Shown: positions 1 to 8,081 of the stretch, in pieces
How the letters are laid out: every line of letters starts with the position of its first letter
How positions within the stretch are numbered: position 1 is the stretch's first letter
Assembly (NCBI GenBank): GCA_035275265.1
Contig: DATENC010000026.1
Span: 496,001 to 560,000 of the forward strand
Origin: JACQAP01 sp035275265
GTDB lineage: Bacteria; Pseudomonadota; Gammaproteobacteria; Burkholderiales; JACQAP01
DNA length: 64,000 nt
Direction of reading: 5' to 3'
Made by a program: the position numbers and the translations under genes
Notes under the pieces: model-generated
The model's database searches: none
Seen by the model: the letters and a program-made list of their open reading frames with translations, nothing else
Told to the model about the DNA's origin: nothing

Positions 1-959
1 CCGCGGAAAATCTGGTGCATCGCCGCCACGCCGGCGGCGTGATAAGCGCCAAAAGTGACCGCATGCATGAGTTGCGCCACTACCATGGCGGGAATCGAAC
101 CGACTCCCCAGCCGATCAGCAGAAAACGCACGAACGCACAACCGAAACTGAATAGCAGAATCTGGTTGAGGTTGTACGCCCGCATCAGTCTCGGCAGCCA
201 CATGAACAATCCGATCTCTGCAAGGACGCCCAACGCCCACAACCACCCCACCGCCTTTTTCGAATACCCGGCATCGACCAGATGTATCGAGTAGAAGGTG
301 TTGTAGGGCCCATTCGCCACCTGCATGAGGAAAAAGCCGGCAAACAGGGCAATGACCGCGGGCTGCGCCACGATGCGCAGAATCGGCGCGTGCTCGCCGT
401 GGTGGGCGGGTTCGCGGTCGCGCGGCAGGGGAAAGGTGCTCGCCGCCATCAACACCAGCAGCGTCAGCACCATCGGCGCAAGCGCGCCGATTCCGAAGTA
501 ATCGAGCAGATACCCGCCAGCCACAACCACAGCCAGGAACCCGACCGAACCCCACAGCCGTATGCGCCCGTAAGTACCAACCCGCAGGCCCAGCAGGTTG
601 AGCGTGGCCGATTCCGCCAACGGCAGCACTCCGCACCAGAAAATGTTCAGTACCAGTAATGCCGTGAACATCCAGGCTATTCCGCCGTTGAAGAACACCG
701 CGGCAAACGTCACCGCCGTTCCCACAGCGGTCAGACGAATCAGTTGGCCGCGGGCACGGTAGTGGTCGGACAGCCAACCCCAGATATTCGGTCCGAAGAT
801 GCGCGCCACCGGGTTAACGGCAAGTAATACGCCGATCTGGAATGCCGAGAATCCCAGCGACTTCAGATACAAGGCGAAATACGGCGCGAACGCGCCGATG
901 AAGGCGAAATACCAGAAATAGAAGTTGGAAAGCCGGAAGTAAAAAGATCCGCGTACCAT
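1..959 (-). CDS. MFS transporter, HcaT/LacY-like, truncated by window edge
   Basis: I translated this frame by hand. It is open from an ATG at 959 to the left edge (319 codons), so the C-terminus lies outside the window. The N-terminus is hydrophobic (NFYFWYFAFIGAFAPYF), followed by the MFS loop region after TM2 (AVNPVARIFGPNIWGWLSDHYRARG). About nine hydrophobic segments are visible. This resembles the MFS_1-like group that includes the E. coli HcaT/YfcJ-type permeases; the substrate is unknown. It is the third gene of a leftward block after aroC and the HExxH membrane protein, with 14 bp separating it from the latter, so it is probably co-transcribed with them. An aroC-MFS pairing is common in betaproteobacteria (general knowledge). 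No ribosome-binding site stands out. Confidence 0.85.
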   Translation of the reverse strand, partial: MVRGSFYFRLSNFYFWYFAFIGAFAPYFALYLKSLGFSAFQIGVLLAVNPVARIFGPNIWGWLSDHYRARGQLIRLTAVGTAVTFAAVFFNGGIAWMFTALLVLNIFWCGVLPLAESATLNLLGLRVGTYGRIRLWGSVGFLAVVVAGGYLLDYFGIGALAPMVLTLLVLMAASTFPLPRDREPAHHGEHAPILRIVAQPAVIALFAGFFLMQVANGPYNTFYSIHLVDAGYSKKAVGWLWALGVLAEIGLFMWLPRLMRAYNLNQILLFSFGCAFVRFLLIGWGVGSIPAMVVAQLMHAVTFGAYHAAGVAAMHQIFR

Positions 960-973
960 GGAATGACCGACTC

Positions 974-1525
974 TCAGCGAGGTCCGCGTTCGCGATCGAG
1001 CCACCAACGCCGTGCAAGCCAGCCCCAGGCGACCAACACCCCGATCCATCCGAGGAAGGTGATGAACGCAGCGATGCCCGTATCACGGCTCAGGACATCC
1101 CAGCGAGAGAAGATCTCGGTCCAGTCGTGTTCGCCGCTGCCGACCAGCGGCAGCAGGTGCGCGCGCGCATCGGCCATGTAGCGGGCGATATTCCAGAAAT
1201 TCTCGAATAGCCATACCGAGCACAACGCGAACGAAAGTGCCTCGCGGCGACGCCAGAACGTCGCGCTGGCTGCAATCGGGAACAGCAGTTGCGCGAACGT
1301 GCCGCCATAAACGGTGATCCGATCGCCCAGCAACAAGCCGAAGATCGGGTGACCCGCCTCGTGCAAGGCAAGATTGGCGTTGTCGAGCAGGAATACCCAG
1401 CGTTGTCCGGTGTTGGCGAGGAAAGCAACGAACGCGATGCCGCAGGTAGCAGCAACGAACGCCGGGGTTCCTACCGGGCGCCAGTCCAGTTCGTTGACCT
1501 CGGCGAGGCGCTGCAGCCAGCTCAC
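974..1525 (-). CDS. Small membrane protein with HExxH motif (M50-like?)
   Basis: A 183-residue protein starting with GTG, 14 bp after the aroC stop. It has four likely membrane segments (about residues 22-38, 61-90, 97-115 and 150-170). A HEAGH motif at residues 55-59 sits at the start of a hydrophobic stretch (HPIFGLLLGD). An HExxH embedded next to a membrane helix is the arrangement used by site-2 (M50) proteases. I do not see the second M50 metal motif (a downstream NPDG-type Asp), so enzymatic activity is uncertain. It lies between aroC and an MFS transporter in one transcription direction. It could be a membrane metalloprotease or a degenerate, non-catalytic relative. Gene reality is well supported by position and tight spacing; function is not. 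Confidence 0.7.
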   Translation of the reverse strand: MSWLQRLAEVNELDWRPVGTPAFVAATCGIAFVAFLANTGQRWVFLLDNANLALHEAGHPIFGLLLGDRITVYGGTFAQLLFPIAASATFWRRREALSFALCSVWLFENFWNIARYMADARAHLLPLVGSGEHDWTEIFSRWDVLSRDTGIAAFITFLGWIGVLVAWGWLARRWWLDRERGPR

Positions 1526-1539
1526 GGGGGTGATTGGCC

Positions 1540-2700
1540 TCAGGCTTCGTCAGGGTCGGGGTTGGTTGCCTGGCTGGGATTGCCGGCGCTTGCCGCCGCG
1601 GCTGGAGCGCGCGCGGCAATCCTGGGTGTGGGACAGCGCACGTCGGCATTCTGCGCGCGATGGCGCAGGGCGTGGTCTATCAGGATCAGTGCCAGCATCG
1701 CTTCGGCGATGGGCGTGGCCCGAATGCCGACACAGGGGTCATGGCGCCCGCTAGTTTCCACCACGGTTGGCTCGCCCAGCTTGTCGACCGAACGCCGCGG
1801 CAGGCGGATACTCGAGGTCGGCTTCACCGCGATGTTGACCACGATGTCCTGGCCGCTGGAGATGCCGCCGAGGATGCCGCCGGCATTGTTGCTCAGATAG
1901 CCTTCCGGCGTCATTTCGTCCCCGTGCTCCGTGCCTTTCTGTTCGACCGCGGCGAAGCCGGCGCCAATTTCCACGCCTTTCACGGCGTTAATCCCCATCA
2001 TGGCGTAGCCTATTTCGGCATCGAGCTTGTCGTAAACCGGCTCGCCCCAGCCGACCGGAACGTTCTCCGCCACCACGGTGATTTTCGCCCCGCACGAATC
2101 CCCGGACTTGCGCAGTTCGTCCATGAACTTCTCGAGTTTTGGCACGATGTCCGGATCGGGCGCAAAGAACGGATTGGCGTTCACCGCGTCCCATGTCCTG
2201 AACGCGATGCGGATCGGGCCGAGTTGGGACATGTAGCCGCGAATCAACACGCGGTGGTGCTCCCACAGCCACTTCTTCGCAATCGCCGCGGCGGCCACGC
2301 GCACCGCGGTTTCGCGAGCCGACTGCCGCCCGCCGCCACGATAGTCTCGGATGCCGTATTTTTGCCAATAGGTGTAATCCGCGTGCCCCGGACGGAAAGT
2401 CTCGACGATGTTGCCGTAGTCCTTGCTGCGTTGGTCCTGATTGCGGATCAGCAACGCGATCGGAGTACCGGTGGTCCGGCCTTCGAAGACGCCGGAAAGA
2501 ATCTCCACAGTATCGGGCTCGCGCCGCTGGGTGACATGCCTGGAAGTTCCGGGCTTGCGGCGATCGAGCTCTTTCTGGATGTCCTCCTCGGCGAGCTCAA
2601 TTCCCGGTGGGCAACCGTCGACGACGCATCCGATTGCCGGGCCATGGCTTTCGCCAAAGGACGTGACACAGAAGAGTTTGCCGAGCGTATTTCCTGACAT
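1540..2700 (-). CDS. aroC: Chorismate synthase
   Basis: Chorismate synthase converts 5-enolpyruvylshikimate-3-phosphate to chorismate, the last step of the common aromatic pathway, using reduced FMN. The 386-residue protein begins MSGNTLGKLF and carries the first family signature GESHGPAIG (about residues 16-24), including the conserved His19. The arginine-rich signature YRGGGRQSARETAVR lies near residue 130. The C-terminus has about 30 extra residues rich in Ala, Pro and Asn compared with the usual 350-365, which look disordered. The ATG at 2700 has a GGGTGGG-type ribosome site upstream. It is transcribed away from thyA, with 145 bp between the two starts, and leads into the HExxH and MFS genes. 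Confidence 0.98.
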   Translation of the reverse strand: MSGNTLGKLFCVTSFGESHGPAIGCVVDGCPPGIELAEEDIQKELDRRKPGTSRHVTQRREPDTVEILSGVFEGRTTGTPIALLIRNQDQRSKDYGNIVETFRPGHADYTYWQKYGIRDYRGGGRQSARETAVRVAAAAIAKKWLWEHHRVLIRGYMSQLGPIRIAFRTWDAVNANPFFAPDPDIVPKLEKFMDELRKSGDSCGAKITVVAENVPVGWGEPVYDKLDAEIGYAMMGINAVKGVEIGAGFAAVEQKGTEHGDEMTPEGYLSNNAGGILGGISSGQDIVVNIAVKPTSSIRLPRRSVDKLGEPTVVETSGRHDPCVGIRATPIAEAMLALILIDHALRHRAQNADVRCPTPRIAARAPAAAASAGNPSQATNPDPDEA

Positions 2701-2734
2701 TGCCCACCCGAAAAGGACCGTCGAAGTTTATCAC

Positions 2735-2767
2735 GTGCCCTGCGGAATCCCGGCAGCAACAGGGCAC
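2735..2767. promoter_or_regulatory. 8-bp inverted repeat in aroC/thyA divergent region
   Basis: GTGCCCTG (2735-2742) is repeated inverted as CAGGGCAC (2760-2767) with a 17-bp spacer, midway between the divergent aroC and thyA starts. It could be a protein-binding site or an RNA hairpin. There is no T-tract on either side, so it is not a simple terminator. The symmetry is exact, but at this length chance cannot be excluded. Confidence 0.25.
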
Positions 2768-2801
2768 CGCATGAGCCGATGCGTCACCAGGCTGCCTGAT
2801 T

Positions 2802-2807
2802 TAGAAT
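2802..2807 (+). promoter_or_regulatory. Probable -10 box of thyA promoter
   Basis: TAGAAT lies 38 bp before the thyA ATG, in the context ATTTAGAATGCC that is common in betaproteobacterial sigma-70 promoters. No good -35 box is visible 16-18 bp upstream. Confidence 0.4.
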
Positions 2808-2845
2808 GCCTGCACATTCATCCCCACCTCGACCAGGCCAGGACC

Positions 2846-3640
2846 ATGCGCCAGTACCTCGACCTGATGCGCCATATCCTCGAACACGGCACCCGCAAGA
2901 ACGACCGGACTGGTACCGGAACGCTCAGCGTCTTTGGGCCGCAGCTTCGCTTTGATCTGCAGGCCGGCTTCCCGCTGCTGACCACCAAGAAAGTTCACCT
3001 CAAGTCCATCATCCACGAACTGTTGTGGTTCCTGAAGGGCGAAACCAACGTCCGCTACCTCAGGGAAAACGGGGTGTCGATCTGGGACGAATGGGCCGAC
3101 GACAAAGGCGAACTCGGTCCGGTGTACGGCTATCAGTGGCGTTCCTGGCCGGCGCCTGACGGACGCCATATCGATCAGATGGCGAAAGTAATCGAGAACA
3201 TCAGGCATAACCCGGACTCGAGGCGCCTCATCGTGTCGGCCTGGAACGTCGCCGATCTTGAGCGCATGGCGCTCATGCCCTGCCACGCTTTTTTTCAGTT
3301 CTACGTTGCCGACGGCGAGCTCTCCTGCCAGCTCTACCAACGCAGCGCCGACCTCTTCATCGGGGTGCCGTTCAACATTGCCTCTTACGCAGCATTGACG
3401 CTCATGGTTGCACACGTCTGCAATCTGAGACCCGGTGAATTCGTGCACACCTTCGGCGATACCCACCTGTATCTGAACCATCTGGAACAGGCGCGCGAAC
3501 AGCTTTCGCGGCAGCCGCGTGCACTGCCTCGGATGATTCTCAACCCGGACGTCAGGAACCTGTTCGATTTCCGCTACGAGGATTTCAATCTGGTCGGCTA
3601 CGAACCCCATCCCGCCATCAAGGCGCAGGTGGCAGTTTGA
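2846..3640 (+). CDS. thyA: Thymidylate synthase
   Basis: Makes dTMP from dUMP with methylene-tetrahydrofolate, releasing dihydrofolate. From the ATG at 2846 the protein is 264 residues, exactly the length of E. coli ThyA, beginning MRQYLDLMRHILEHG. Upstream in-frame codons belong to the aroC-thyA intergenic region and are not conserved, so this start was chosen. Family marks are the catalytic cysteine in LMPCHAFFQFYV (about residue 146), the arginine loop RKNDRTGTGT (about 17-26), and the QRSADLFIGVPFNIASY dUMP-binding block. folA follows 28 bp downstream; this is the classical pairing, since dihydrofolate reductase recycles the dihydrofolate made here. The junction is filled by a 7-bp tandem array. 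Confidence 0.98.
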   Translation: MRQYLDLMRHILEHGTRKNDRTGTGTLSVFGPQLRFDLQAGFPLLTTKKVHLKSIIHELLWFLKGETNVRYLRENGVSIWDEWADDKGELGPVYGYQWRSWPAPDGRHIDQMAKVIENIRHNPDSRRLIVSAWNVADLERMALMPCHAFFQFYVADGELSCQLYQRSADLFIGVPFNIASYAALTLMVAHVCNLRPGEFVHTFGDTHLYLNHLEQAREQLSRQPRALPRMILNPDVRNLFDFRYEDFNLVGYEPHPAIKAQVAV

Positions 3641-3647
3641 ACTACTG

Positions 3648-3675
3648 GTGACAAGTGACGGGTGACGAGTGACTG
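3648..3675 (+). repeat. Heptad array A (GTGACNN x4) at thyA-folA junction
   Basis: Four perfect 7-bp steps are seen: GTGACAA, GTGACGG, GTGACGA, GTGACTG. The array begins 7 bp after the thyA stop. The folA GTG start codon is the first triplet of the fourth unit, and there is no Shine-Dalgarno-like purine run apart from the array itself. This is one of nine related arrays in the window. Confidence 0.85.
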
Positions 3676-4187
3676 GGTCGAAAGCGGCGCATCCCCGAAT
3701 CTCGATCATCGTGGCGTATGCAGAAAATCGCGTTATCGGCAAGGCCGGAAGTATTCCCTGGCGTATTTCCGAAGACCTGAAGCGCTTTCGCCAACTCACG
3801 ATGGGCCATCACATCGTGATGGGTCGCAAGACCTGGGAGTCAATCGGCCGAATATTGCCCGGGCGCAAACACATCATCATCAGCCGCAAACCTGGATACA
3901 CCGTAACCGGCGCGAAGGTCGTCGATTCCCTCAATGCCGCCATCGCGGCAGCGCGAGGCGACAACGAAATCTTCGTCATCGGCGGCAGCGAGATCTACGC
4001 ACTCGTTCTTCCGATCGCGGACCGCATCCTGGCTACCGAGATCGACCGGAAATACGAAGGCGACACTTACTTCCCTGAACTCGAAAAGGGGATCTGGCGC
4101 GAAACCGCACGGGAGTTGCGGCATGGCGAAGCGGACGGTTTCGGCTATAGCTATGTAACCTACGAACACACGCGTGACAACCGGTGA
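3669..4187 (+). CDS. folA: Dihydrofolate reductase
   Basis: Reduces dihydrofolate to tetrahydrofolate with NADPH. The 172-residue protein has the family core: ISIIVAYAENRVIGKAGSIPW (residues 11-31), the substrate-binding acid Asp36 in SEDLKRF, MGRKTWESIG (about 51-60) and the NADPH loop VIGGSEIY. The likely start is a GTG at 3669. It places nine residues before the conserved first strand and lies inside a 7-bp tandem array, an unusual position. No ATG occurs between this codon and the conserved core. The gene directly follows thyA and is almost certainly transcribed with it. It is tail-to-tail with the glycosyltransferase gene. Confidence 0.97.
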   Translation: MTGSKAAHPRISIIVAYAENRVIGKAGSIPWRISEDLKRFRQLTMGHHIVMGRKTWESIGRILPGRKHIIISRKPGYTVTGAKVVDSLNAAIAAARGDNEIFVIGGSEIYALVLPIADRILATEIDRKYEGDTYFPELEKGIWRETARELRHGEADGFGYSYVTYEHTRDNR

Positions 4188-4212
4188 GAAAGCCTTGACG
4201 CATCAGGGTAAC

Positions 4213-4238
4213 GACCTCACGCGGGAACCGCGTTGGTC
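4213..4238. terminator. Possible bidirectional terminator hairpin after folA
   Basis: The stem ACGCGG (4219-4224) / CCGCGT (4228-4233) has a GAA loop and is extended by GACC (4213-4216) / GGTC (4235-4238). It lies between two convergent genes. There is no clear T-run on either strand, so it is a weak candidate. Confidence 0.35.
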
Positions 4239-4256
4239 GGGATCCTGAAGAAATAG

Positions 4257-6458
4257 TCAGTGCCAGCGTGTATGAAGAGGAACCGCGCGCTGCACTCGCG
4301 GCACCCGGAATGACTCAGGCGGCAATCCCTGCTCTTCTCTTGTCCACATCAGCTCGTAGGCTTTTTCGAGATGGCGCACGAAGGTTGCGGTATCGAACAA
4401 TGCGCAGCCCAGGCGGTTTTGCGCGAGCCGGGCCTTGAGCAGGGTCAGCTCGGATGAACCTTCGGCCGCGAGCCGTACCGCGATTTCCTCGTACTCCCGC
4501 AAGTCGCGCACGATCAACTCGGGCAGGCCGGCGGCACGCAGCAGGCTGGCGCCCACCCTGGCCGGCATCGTTGTTCCGGGACATGTCAGCACCGGTACCC
4601 CCATCCACAATGCGTCGACCGCGGTGGTGTGTGCGTTGCAGTGGAGCGTGTCCAGGAAAATGCCTGCCAGCGGATAGCGCGCCAGGTGGTTCTCCCTTGG
4701 CAGGGATGGTCCAACCACGATGCGGCTGCCCGCAATTCCGCGCGCCTCGGCCTCCCTGCGCAGATTGGCTTCGGTCGCTAGATCCTTGCCAAGCAGCCAG
4801 AGCACGGAATCGCGGGCCCGCGCCAGGATGCGCATCCACACATCGAAAATCTCCGGACCAATCTTGTAACTGTTGTTGAAGCAGCAGAACACAAAGCCGG
4901 ATGGCGGCAAACCGACGTCGCGCCTGCCAACGGTAACCGGCGTAACCCTGGTGCGATTGTCGGTCACGTAGTATGTGTCCGGCATGTACACCAGATGCTC
5001 CGTCCACCAGCGCTCATCGCCCGGCGGACAGATCACCTCGTCGACGATCGCATACTGGTAGGCTCCCGCACCGAGACTGCCTGCGAAGCCGAGATAGTTG
5101 ACCTGCACTGGCGCCGGCGCAAACGCGAAGATTTCGCTGCGGGCGAAATTGGTGTAGCCCGAAAGGTCGATCGCGACGTGGATGCCGTCGCGATGAATCT
5201 GTTCCGCGATCTGCGCCGAGTTCAGCGCTGAAACGTCGCGGAAGCGGTCCACGCCCGCGACGATGTCCTTGCGCACCTCGCTGCCGTCATCGGCAACCAG
5301 AGAGTATGCAAAGACTTCGAAGCGGTTCCGGTCGTGCAGGCCGTACAACTGCCGGGTGAGGAAAGCGGCCGGATGCACCCTGAAATCAGGCGAAACGTAT
5401 CCAATGCGTATCCGGCCCTCCGACGGTTTCTGCCTTGGCAAAGGCGTTACGCCGGTACGCAGCCGCTTTGCCACCCCCTGCGCCAGCAGCAGGCTGGCCT
5501 CTCGAGAAATAGGGAACGCCAGCGCACGAAATGGTAGATGCGAATCGGCCAGTTCATGGCCGGAGTCCGCGCCTTCGATAATCAAGCGCTCAAAGCGCTC
5601 CACCAGTTCCTGGCGCCGGCGCCAGTTGCATTCCTCCTGCTCCTGGTAAAGCCGGTGCAGGTACAGCGAGCGCGCATCGAATTGATCGAGAAACCCACCG
5701 ATCTTGTCGTCAAATCCCGCGTTGAAGCCGAGGAACGCAGTTGGATCGAGGCCGCGCGCGCAATCGAGGCTCCGCTGCGCGGGTTCGATACGCCCCAGTT
5801 CCGCCAGCGCCAGTGCGCGGTCGATGTGTGCCTTCGCGTAATCCGGCCGCAGCGCGAGCGCACGATCGCAGGCATCCAATGCTTCCTCCGGGCGGTGCAG
5901 CGCGATGGACACTTCCGCCACGTTGTAATGCGCTTCCGGCATTTCAGGAAAATCCTGTGCGAGACGACGATTGTTCTCCAGCGCCTCGTAAAGACGATTC
6001 AGCGCGACTAGCGCGTAGCCACGGTTCAGCCGCGCAGCGACAAAGCCGGGATCGCAACTCAGGGCCAGTTCGTATTGCGCGATAGCGGAAGCCCGATCGC
6101 CGGCCATGTCGAACACGACCCCGCAATCATGATGCGACCGTGCATCATCCGGGCTGGCATTCGCGACCACCTGCAGATCGGCGATCGCCTGCTTGTGCCG
6201 GCCTTTGCCGGCATGCAGCATTCCCCTTGCGCGCCGCGCGCCAAGATGTTCGGGTGCAAACCTGACGACCGCATCCAGAGCTTTCAACGCCTGTTCGTCC
6301 CTGGCCAATTGCAAATGCAGCAGCGCCAGCAGCACCCGCAAATCGGCATCGTGCGGAAACCGCTCGCAGGCCTGGATGCACTCTTGCTCTGCGACAACGA
6401 GGTCGCCAGCCTGTCGAAGTCGCTCGACTCGCTTGATAATCTCGCCCGTTTCGCTCAC
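4257..6458 (-). CDS. TPR protein with OGT/SPINDLY-type glycosyltransferase domain
   Basis: A 733-residue protein. Residues about 5-245 form tandem tetratricopeptide repeats, for example YALVALNRLYEALENNRRLA and the unit RPDYAKAHIDRALALAELGR. After a linker, residues about 350-720 match the GT41 (O-linked GlcNAc transferase/SPINDLY) fold: GRIRIGYVSPDFR, IDLSGYTNFARSEIF, APVQVNYLGFAGS, FCCFNNSYKIGPEIF and LDTLHCNAHTTAVDALWMG. It probably transfers a sugar from a nucleotide donor to a protein or other acceptor; donor and target are unknown. The frame is open further upstream, but those codons would run across the FecR-gene terminator and into that gene. The GTG at 6458 (VSETGEIIKRV) is therefore preferred. 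It lies downstream of a surface/secretion gene pair, so a secreted acceptor is possible but speculative. Confidence 0.88.
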   Translation of the reverse strand: MSETGEIIKRVERLRQAGDLVVAEQECIQACERFPHDADLRVLLALLHLQLARDEQALKALDAVVRFAPEHLGARRARGMLHAGKGRHKQAIADLQVVANASPDDARSHHDCGVVFDMAGDRASAIAQYELALSCDPGFVAARLNRGYALVALNRLYEALENNRRLAQDFPEMPEAHYNVAEVSIALHRPEEALDACDRALALRPDYAKAHIDRALALAELGRIEPAQRSLDCARGLDPTAFLGFNAGFDDKIGGFLDQFDARSLYLHRLYQEQEECNWRRRQELVERFERLIIEGADSGHELADSHLPFRALAFPISREASLLLAQGVAKRLRTGVTPLPRQKPSEGRIRIGYVSPDFRVHPAAFLTRQLYGLHDRNRFEVFAYSLVADDGSEVRKDIVAGVDRFRDVSALNSAQIAEQIHRDGIHVAIDLSGYTNFARSEIFAFAPAPVQVNYLGFAGSLGAGAYQYAIVDEVICPPGDERWWTEHLVYMPDTYYVTDNRTRVTPVTVGRRDVGLPPSGFVFCCFNNSYKIGPEIFDVWMRILARARDSVLWLLGKDLATEANLRREAEARGIAGSRIVVGPSLPRENHLARYPLAGIFLDTLHCNAHTTAVDALWMGVPVLTCPGTTMPARVGASLLRAAGLPELIVRDLREYEEIAVRLAAEGSSELTLLKARLAQNRLGCALFDTATFVRHLEKAYELMWTREEQGLPPESFRVPRVQRAVPLHTRWH

Positions 6459-6485
6459 GGTATTTATCGCGTGCGGTCGAAGAAA

Positions 6486-6516
6486 GGGCGGCGTGGTGCT
6501 CGGCACCACGCCGCCC
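6486..6516 (-). terminator. Rho-independent terminator of the FecR-cargo gene
   Basis: A perfect 14-bp stem, GGGCGGCGTGGTGC (6486-6499) / GCACCACGCCGCCC (6503-6516), with a TCG loop. On the minus strand it is followed by a short T/C-rich tract (TTTCTTC). It sits 64 bp downstream of the FecR-domain gene stop and just before the glycosyltransferase start. It therefore ends the two-gene unit and argues that the glycosyltransferase has its own promoter or relies on read-through. Confidence 0.75.
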
Positions 6517-6580
6517 GGTTGAGCGTGCTCGTCGTCAATCGCGCCACAAGGCCGACTGTCCGTCACTGCCCCCGCGTTGT

Positions 6581-8065
6581 TTACCTCTTCAGGCCGACTA
6601 CGCCGACCGCATTGCAGGGGGGCGTTCCGCAGGAGAATGAAACACCGTCGACCGCGTATGAGAAGCCCGCGCGCTCCGCGTTCGCGCCAGCGAAAAAGCC
6701 GTTGATATTCACAGTGCAAACACCCGAGCAGGCCCCGCTACCGCTGGTGCTAATGCTGGTGCTGGGGACATCGCTCGAGAACAACGCCGTACCGCTAGAG
6801 ATCCTGCCGGTTCCACTAGTAAACTCGATGGGCAATCCCGAAGGATCCTTGAGAGCGAGAGTGAATGCGATGCTGTTCTGGCCGAAGTCTGCGGTCATCG
6901 AAGCGCCGGTCAATGTCCCCAAGGCAAAAATCGCCGATCCGGATGCCGACCCCGTGCCTGCCGGGCCGAAAGTGGGAGCGGTGCCGCCCAGGAAGCTGAA
7001 GTTAACTACTCCGATCGGGCGTGAGATCACCGGCGCCCCGATGATGTAGTGGAAACTTTCCGGAGGGCTGTAGATCCCGCCTGCGTGAGTATCCCCTCTT
7101 CCGCTTGCGGTCCCTGAAAGCGTGCCGCCGGTTAGCCGGGCCCAGGTCATGATGCCGTCGTTCTTGAACTCCGCAAACGAAGTTGTACCAGGCCCAACCG
7201 TCCCACCGCAGCAGTCTTCCATGAGTTCCAGTCTGCCGGTGGGGTCGAGAGTCGCGTTTCCCATGTACGGGCTGCTGGCCCCGGCTTGATTTCCCGCCCC
7301 ACTGGTGAGGGTGGTGTGCGCGAGAGTGATGCTCCCCCTGAATGTGCCGGTGAGTACTCCGCTCGATGTCTGGCACTGATCCGGAAATAGCGCACAAGGG
7401 TCGCCGGTTTCGGTTACGTGTTCGCCCTCGGCAAAAGTGGGGGGAGGATTCTGCGGTGACGGCGGCGGTAGGTCGGTCTTCTTGTTGCTGAGGACCGGCT
7501 TGATTTCCTGGTTCTGCACGTAGTAGGACTCGCCATCGGTTACGCTCAGGCAACCGGCGCCGTTGCAGACTTCAATCTCGCCTTCGCCAACTGTGCCTGC
7601 GACTGACTGGCCGTACTGAATTGTGTACTCGGTGCCGCGGATGCCGATAGTCGCAACCGTGGTGGTGACCTGGTAGTTCTTTCTGTTGGTCCGACCCACC
7701 AGTCCGGTAACAGTGCGAAGCCCGCCTTTCAACAGGCTGAACAAGCCCTTTTCGCTGCCGTCCACCTTGCCCTCGAAGCGGTACTGGTCGATGCGAAACT
7801 GCGACTCCGGTTGCAGGGAAACGTACGCGCCGTCGGTGAAGCGCAATTGTGCACGGCCGTTGTTGGTACTGACGGTCTCGCCTTCACTAAGCTGCGCGCC
7901 TTTCGCCAACGTCCGGCTCTGCCCGCCAGCGTTGACTGCGGTGACATTGCCGACTGCGAAGTCCACTCTCGCAGCCGGCGCTGAATATCCCGCTATGGGG
8001 TAAGCAGCAGCAATGGCGGCTAGCAACGCTGCGCGACTGTTTCGACGGAATTGGGCATGGGGCAT
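6581..8065 (-). CDS. Secreted FecR-domain protein with TbpB-like C-terminal barrel (putative T11SS cargo)
   Basis: A 494-residue protein. Residues 1-29 form a Sec signal peptide (MPHAQFRRNSRAALLAAIAAAY..) with no lipobox cysteine. Residues about 30-190 are a FecR domain: VGNVTAVNAGGQSRTLAKG, GRAQLRFTDGAYVSLQPES and VATIGIRGTEYTI. A proline-rich linker (LPPPSPQNPPPTF) follows. The Gly/Ser/Thr-rich C-terminal half ends with NINGFFAGANAERAGFSYA and GVVGLKR. A terminal GFFxGxNAExxG motif is typical of the small beta-barrel in TbpB/HpuA and other Slam-dependent proteins. The ATG at 8065 was chosen because of its GAGAGGTG ribosome site and signal peptide. It lies 16 bp behind the Slam-like gene, which suggests that the protein is exported by that partner. 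Ligand unknown. Confidence 0.8.
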   Translation of the reverse strand: MPHAQFRRNSRAALLAAIAAAYPIAGYSAPAARVDFAVGNVTAVNAGGQSRTLAKGAQLSEGETVSTNNGRAQLRFTDGAYVSLQPESQFRIDQYRFEGKVDGSEKGLFSLLKGGLRTVTGLVGRTNRKNYQVTTTVATIGIRGTEYTIQYGQSVAGTVGEGEIEVCNGAGCLSVTDGESYYVQNQEIKPVLSNKKTDLPPPSPQNPPPTFAEGEHVTETGDPCALFPDQCQTSSGVLTGTFRGSITLAHTTLTSGAGNQAGASSPYMGNATLDPTGRLELMEDCCGGTVGPGTTSFAEFKNDGIMTWARLTGGTLSGTASGRGDTHAGGIYSPPESFHYIIGAPVISRPIGVVNFSFLGGTAPTFGPAGTGSASGSAIFALGTLTGASMTADFGQNSIAFTLALKDPSGLPIEFTSGTGRISSGTALFSSDVPSTSISTSGSGACSGVCTVNINGFFAGANAERAGFSYAVDGVSFSCGTPPCNAVGVVGLKR

Positions 8066-8081
8066 GATTTGGCACCTCTCG

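Noticed and set aside
1534..2697. 387-codon open frame on the plus strand
   Set aside because: It lies wholly antisense to aroC, whose protein is highly conserved; the antisense frame is a by-product of high GC codon bias.
6459..6719. N-terminal 87-codon extension of the glycosyltransferase
   Set aside because: It would run through the terminator hairpin and into the FecR gene, and its sequence is not conserved TPR; the GTG at 6458 is better.
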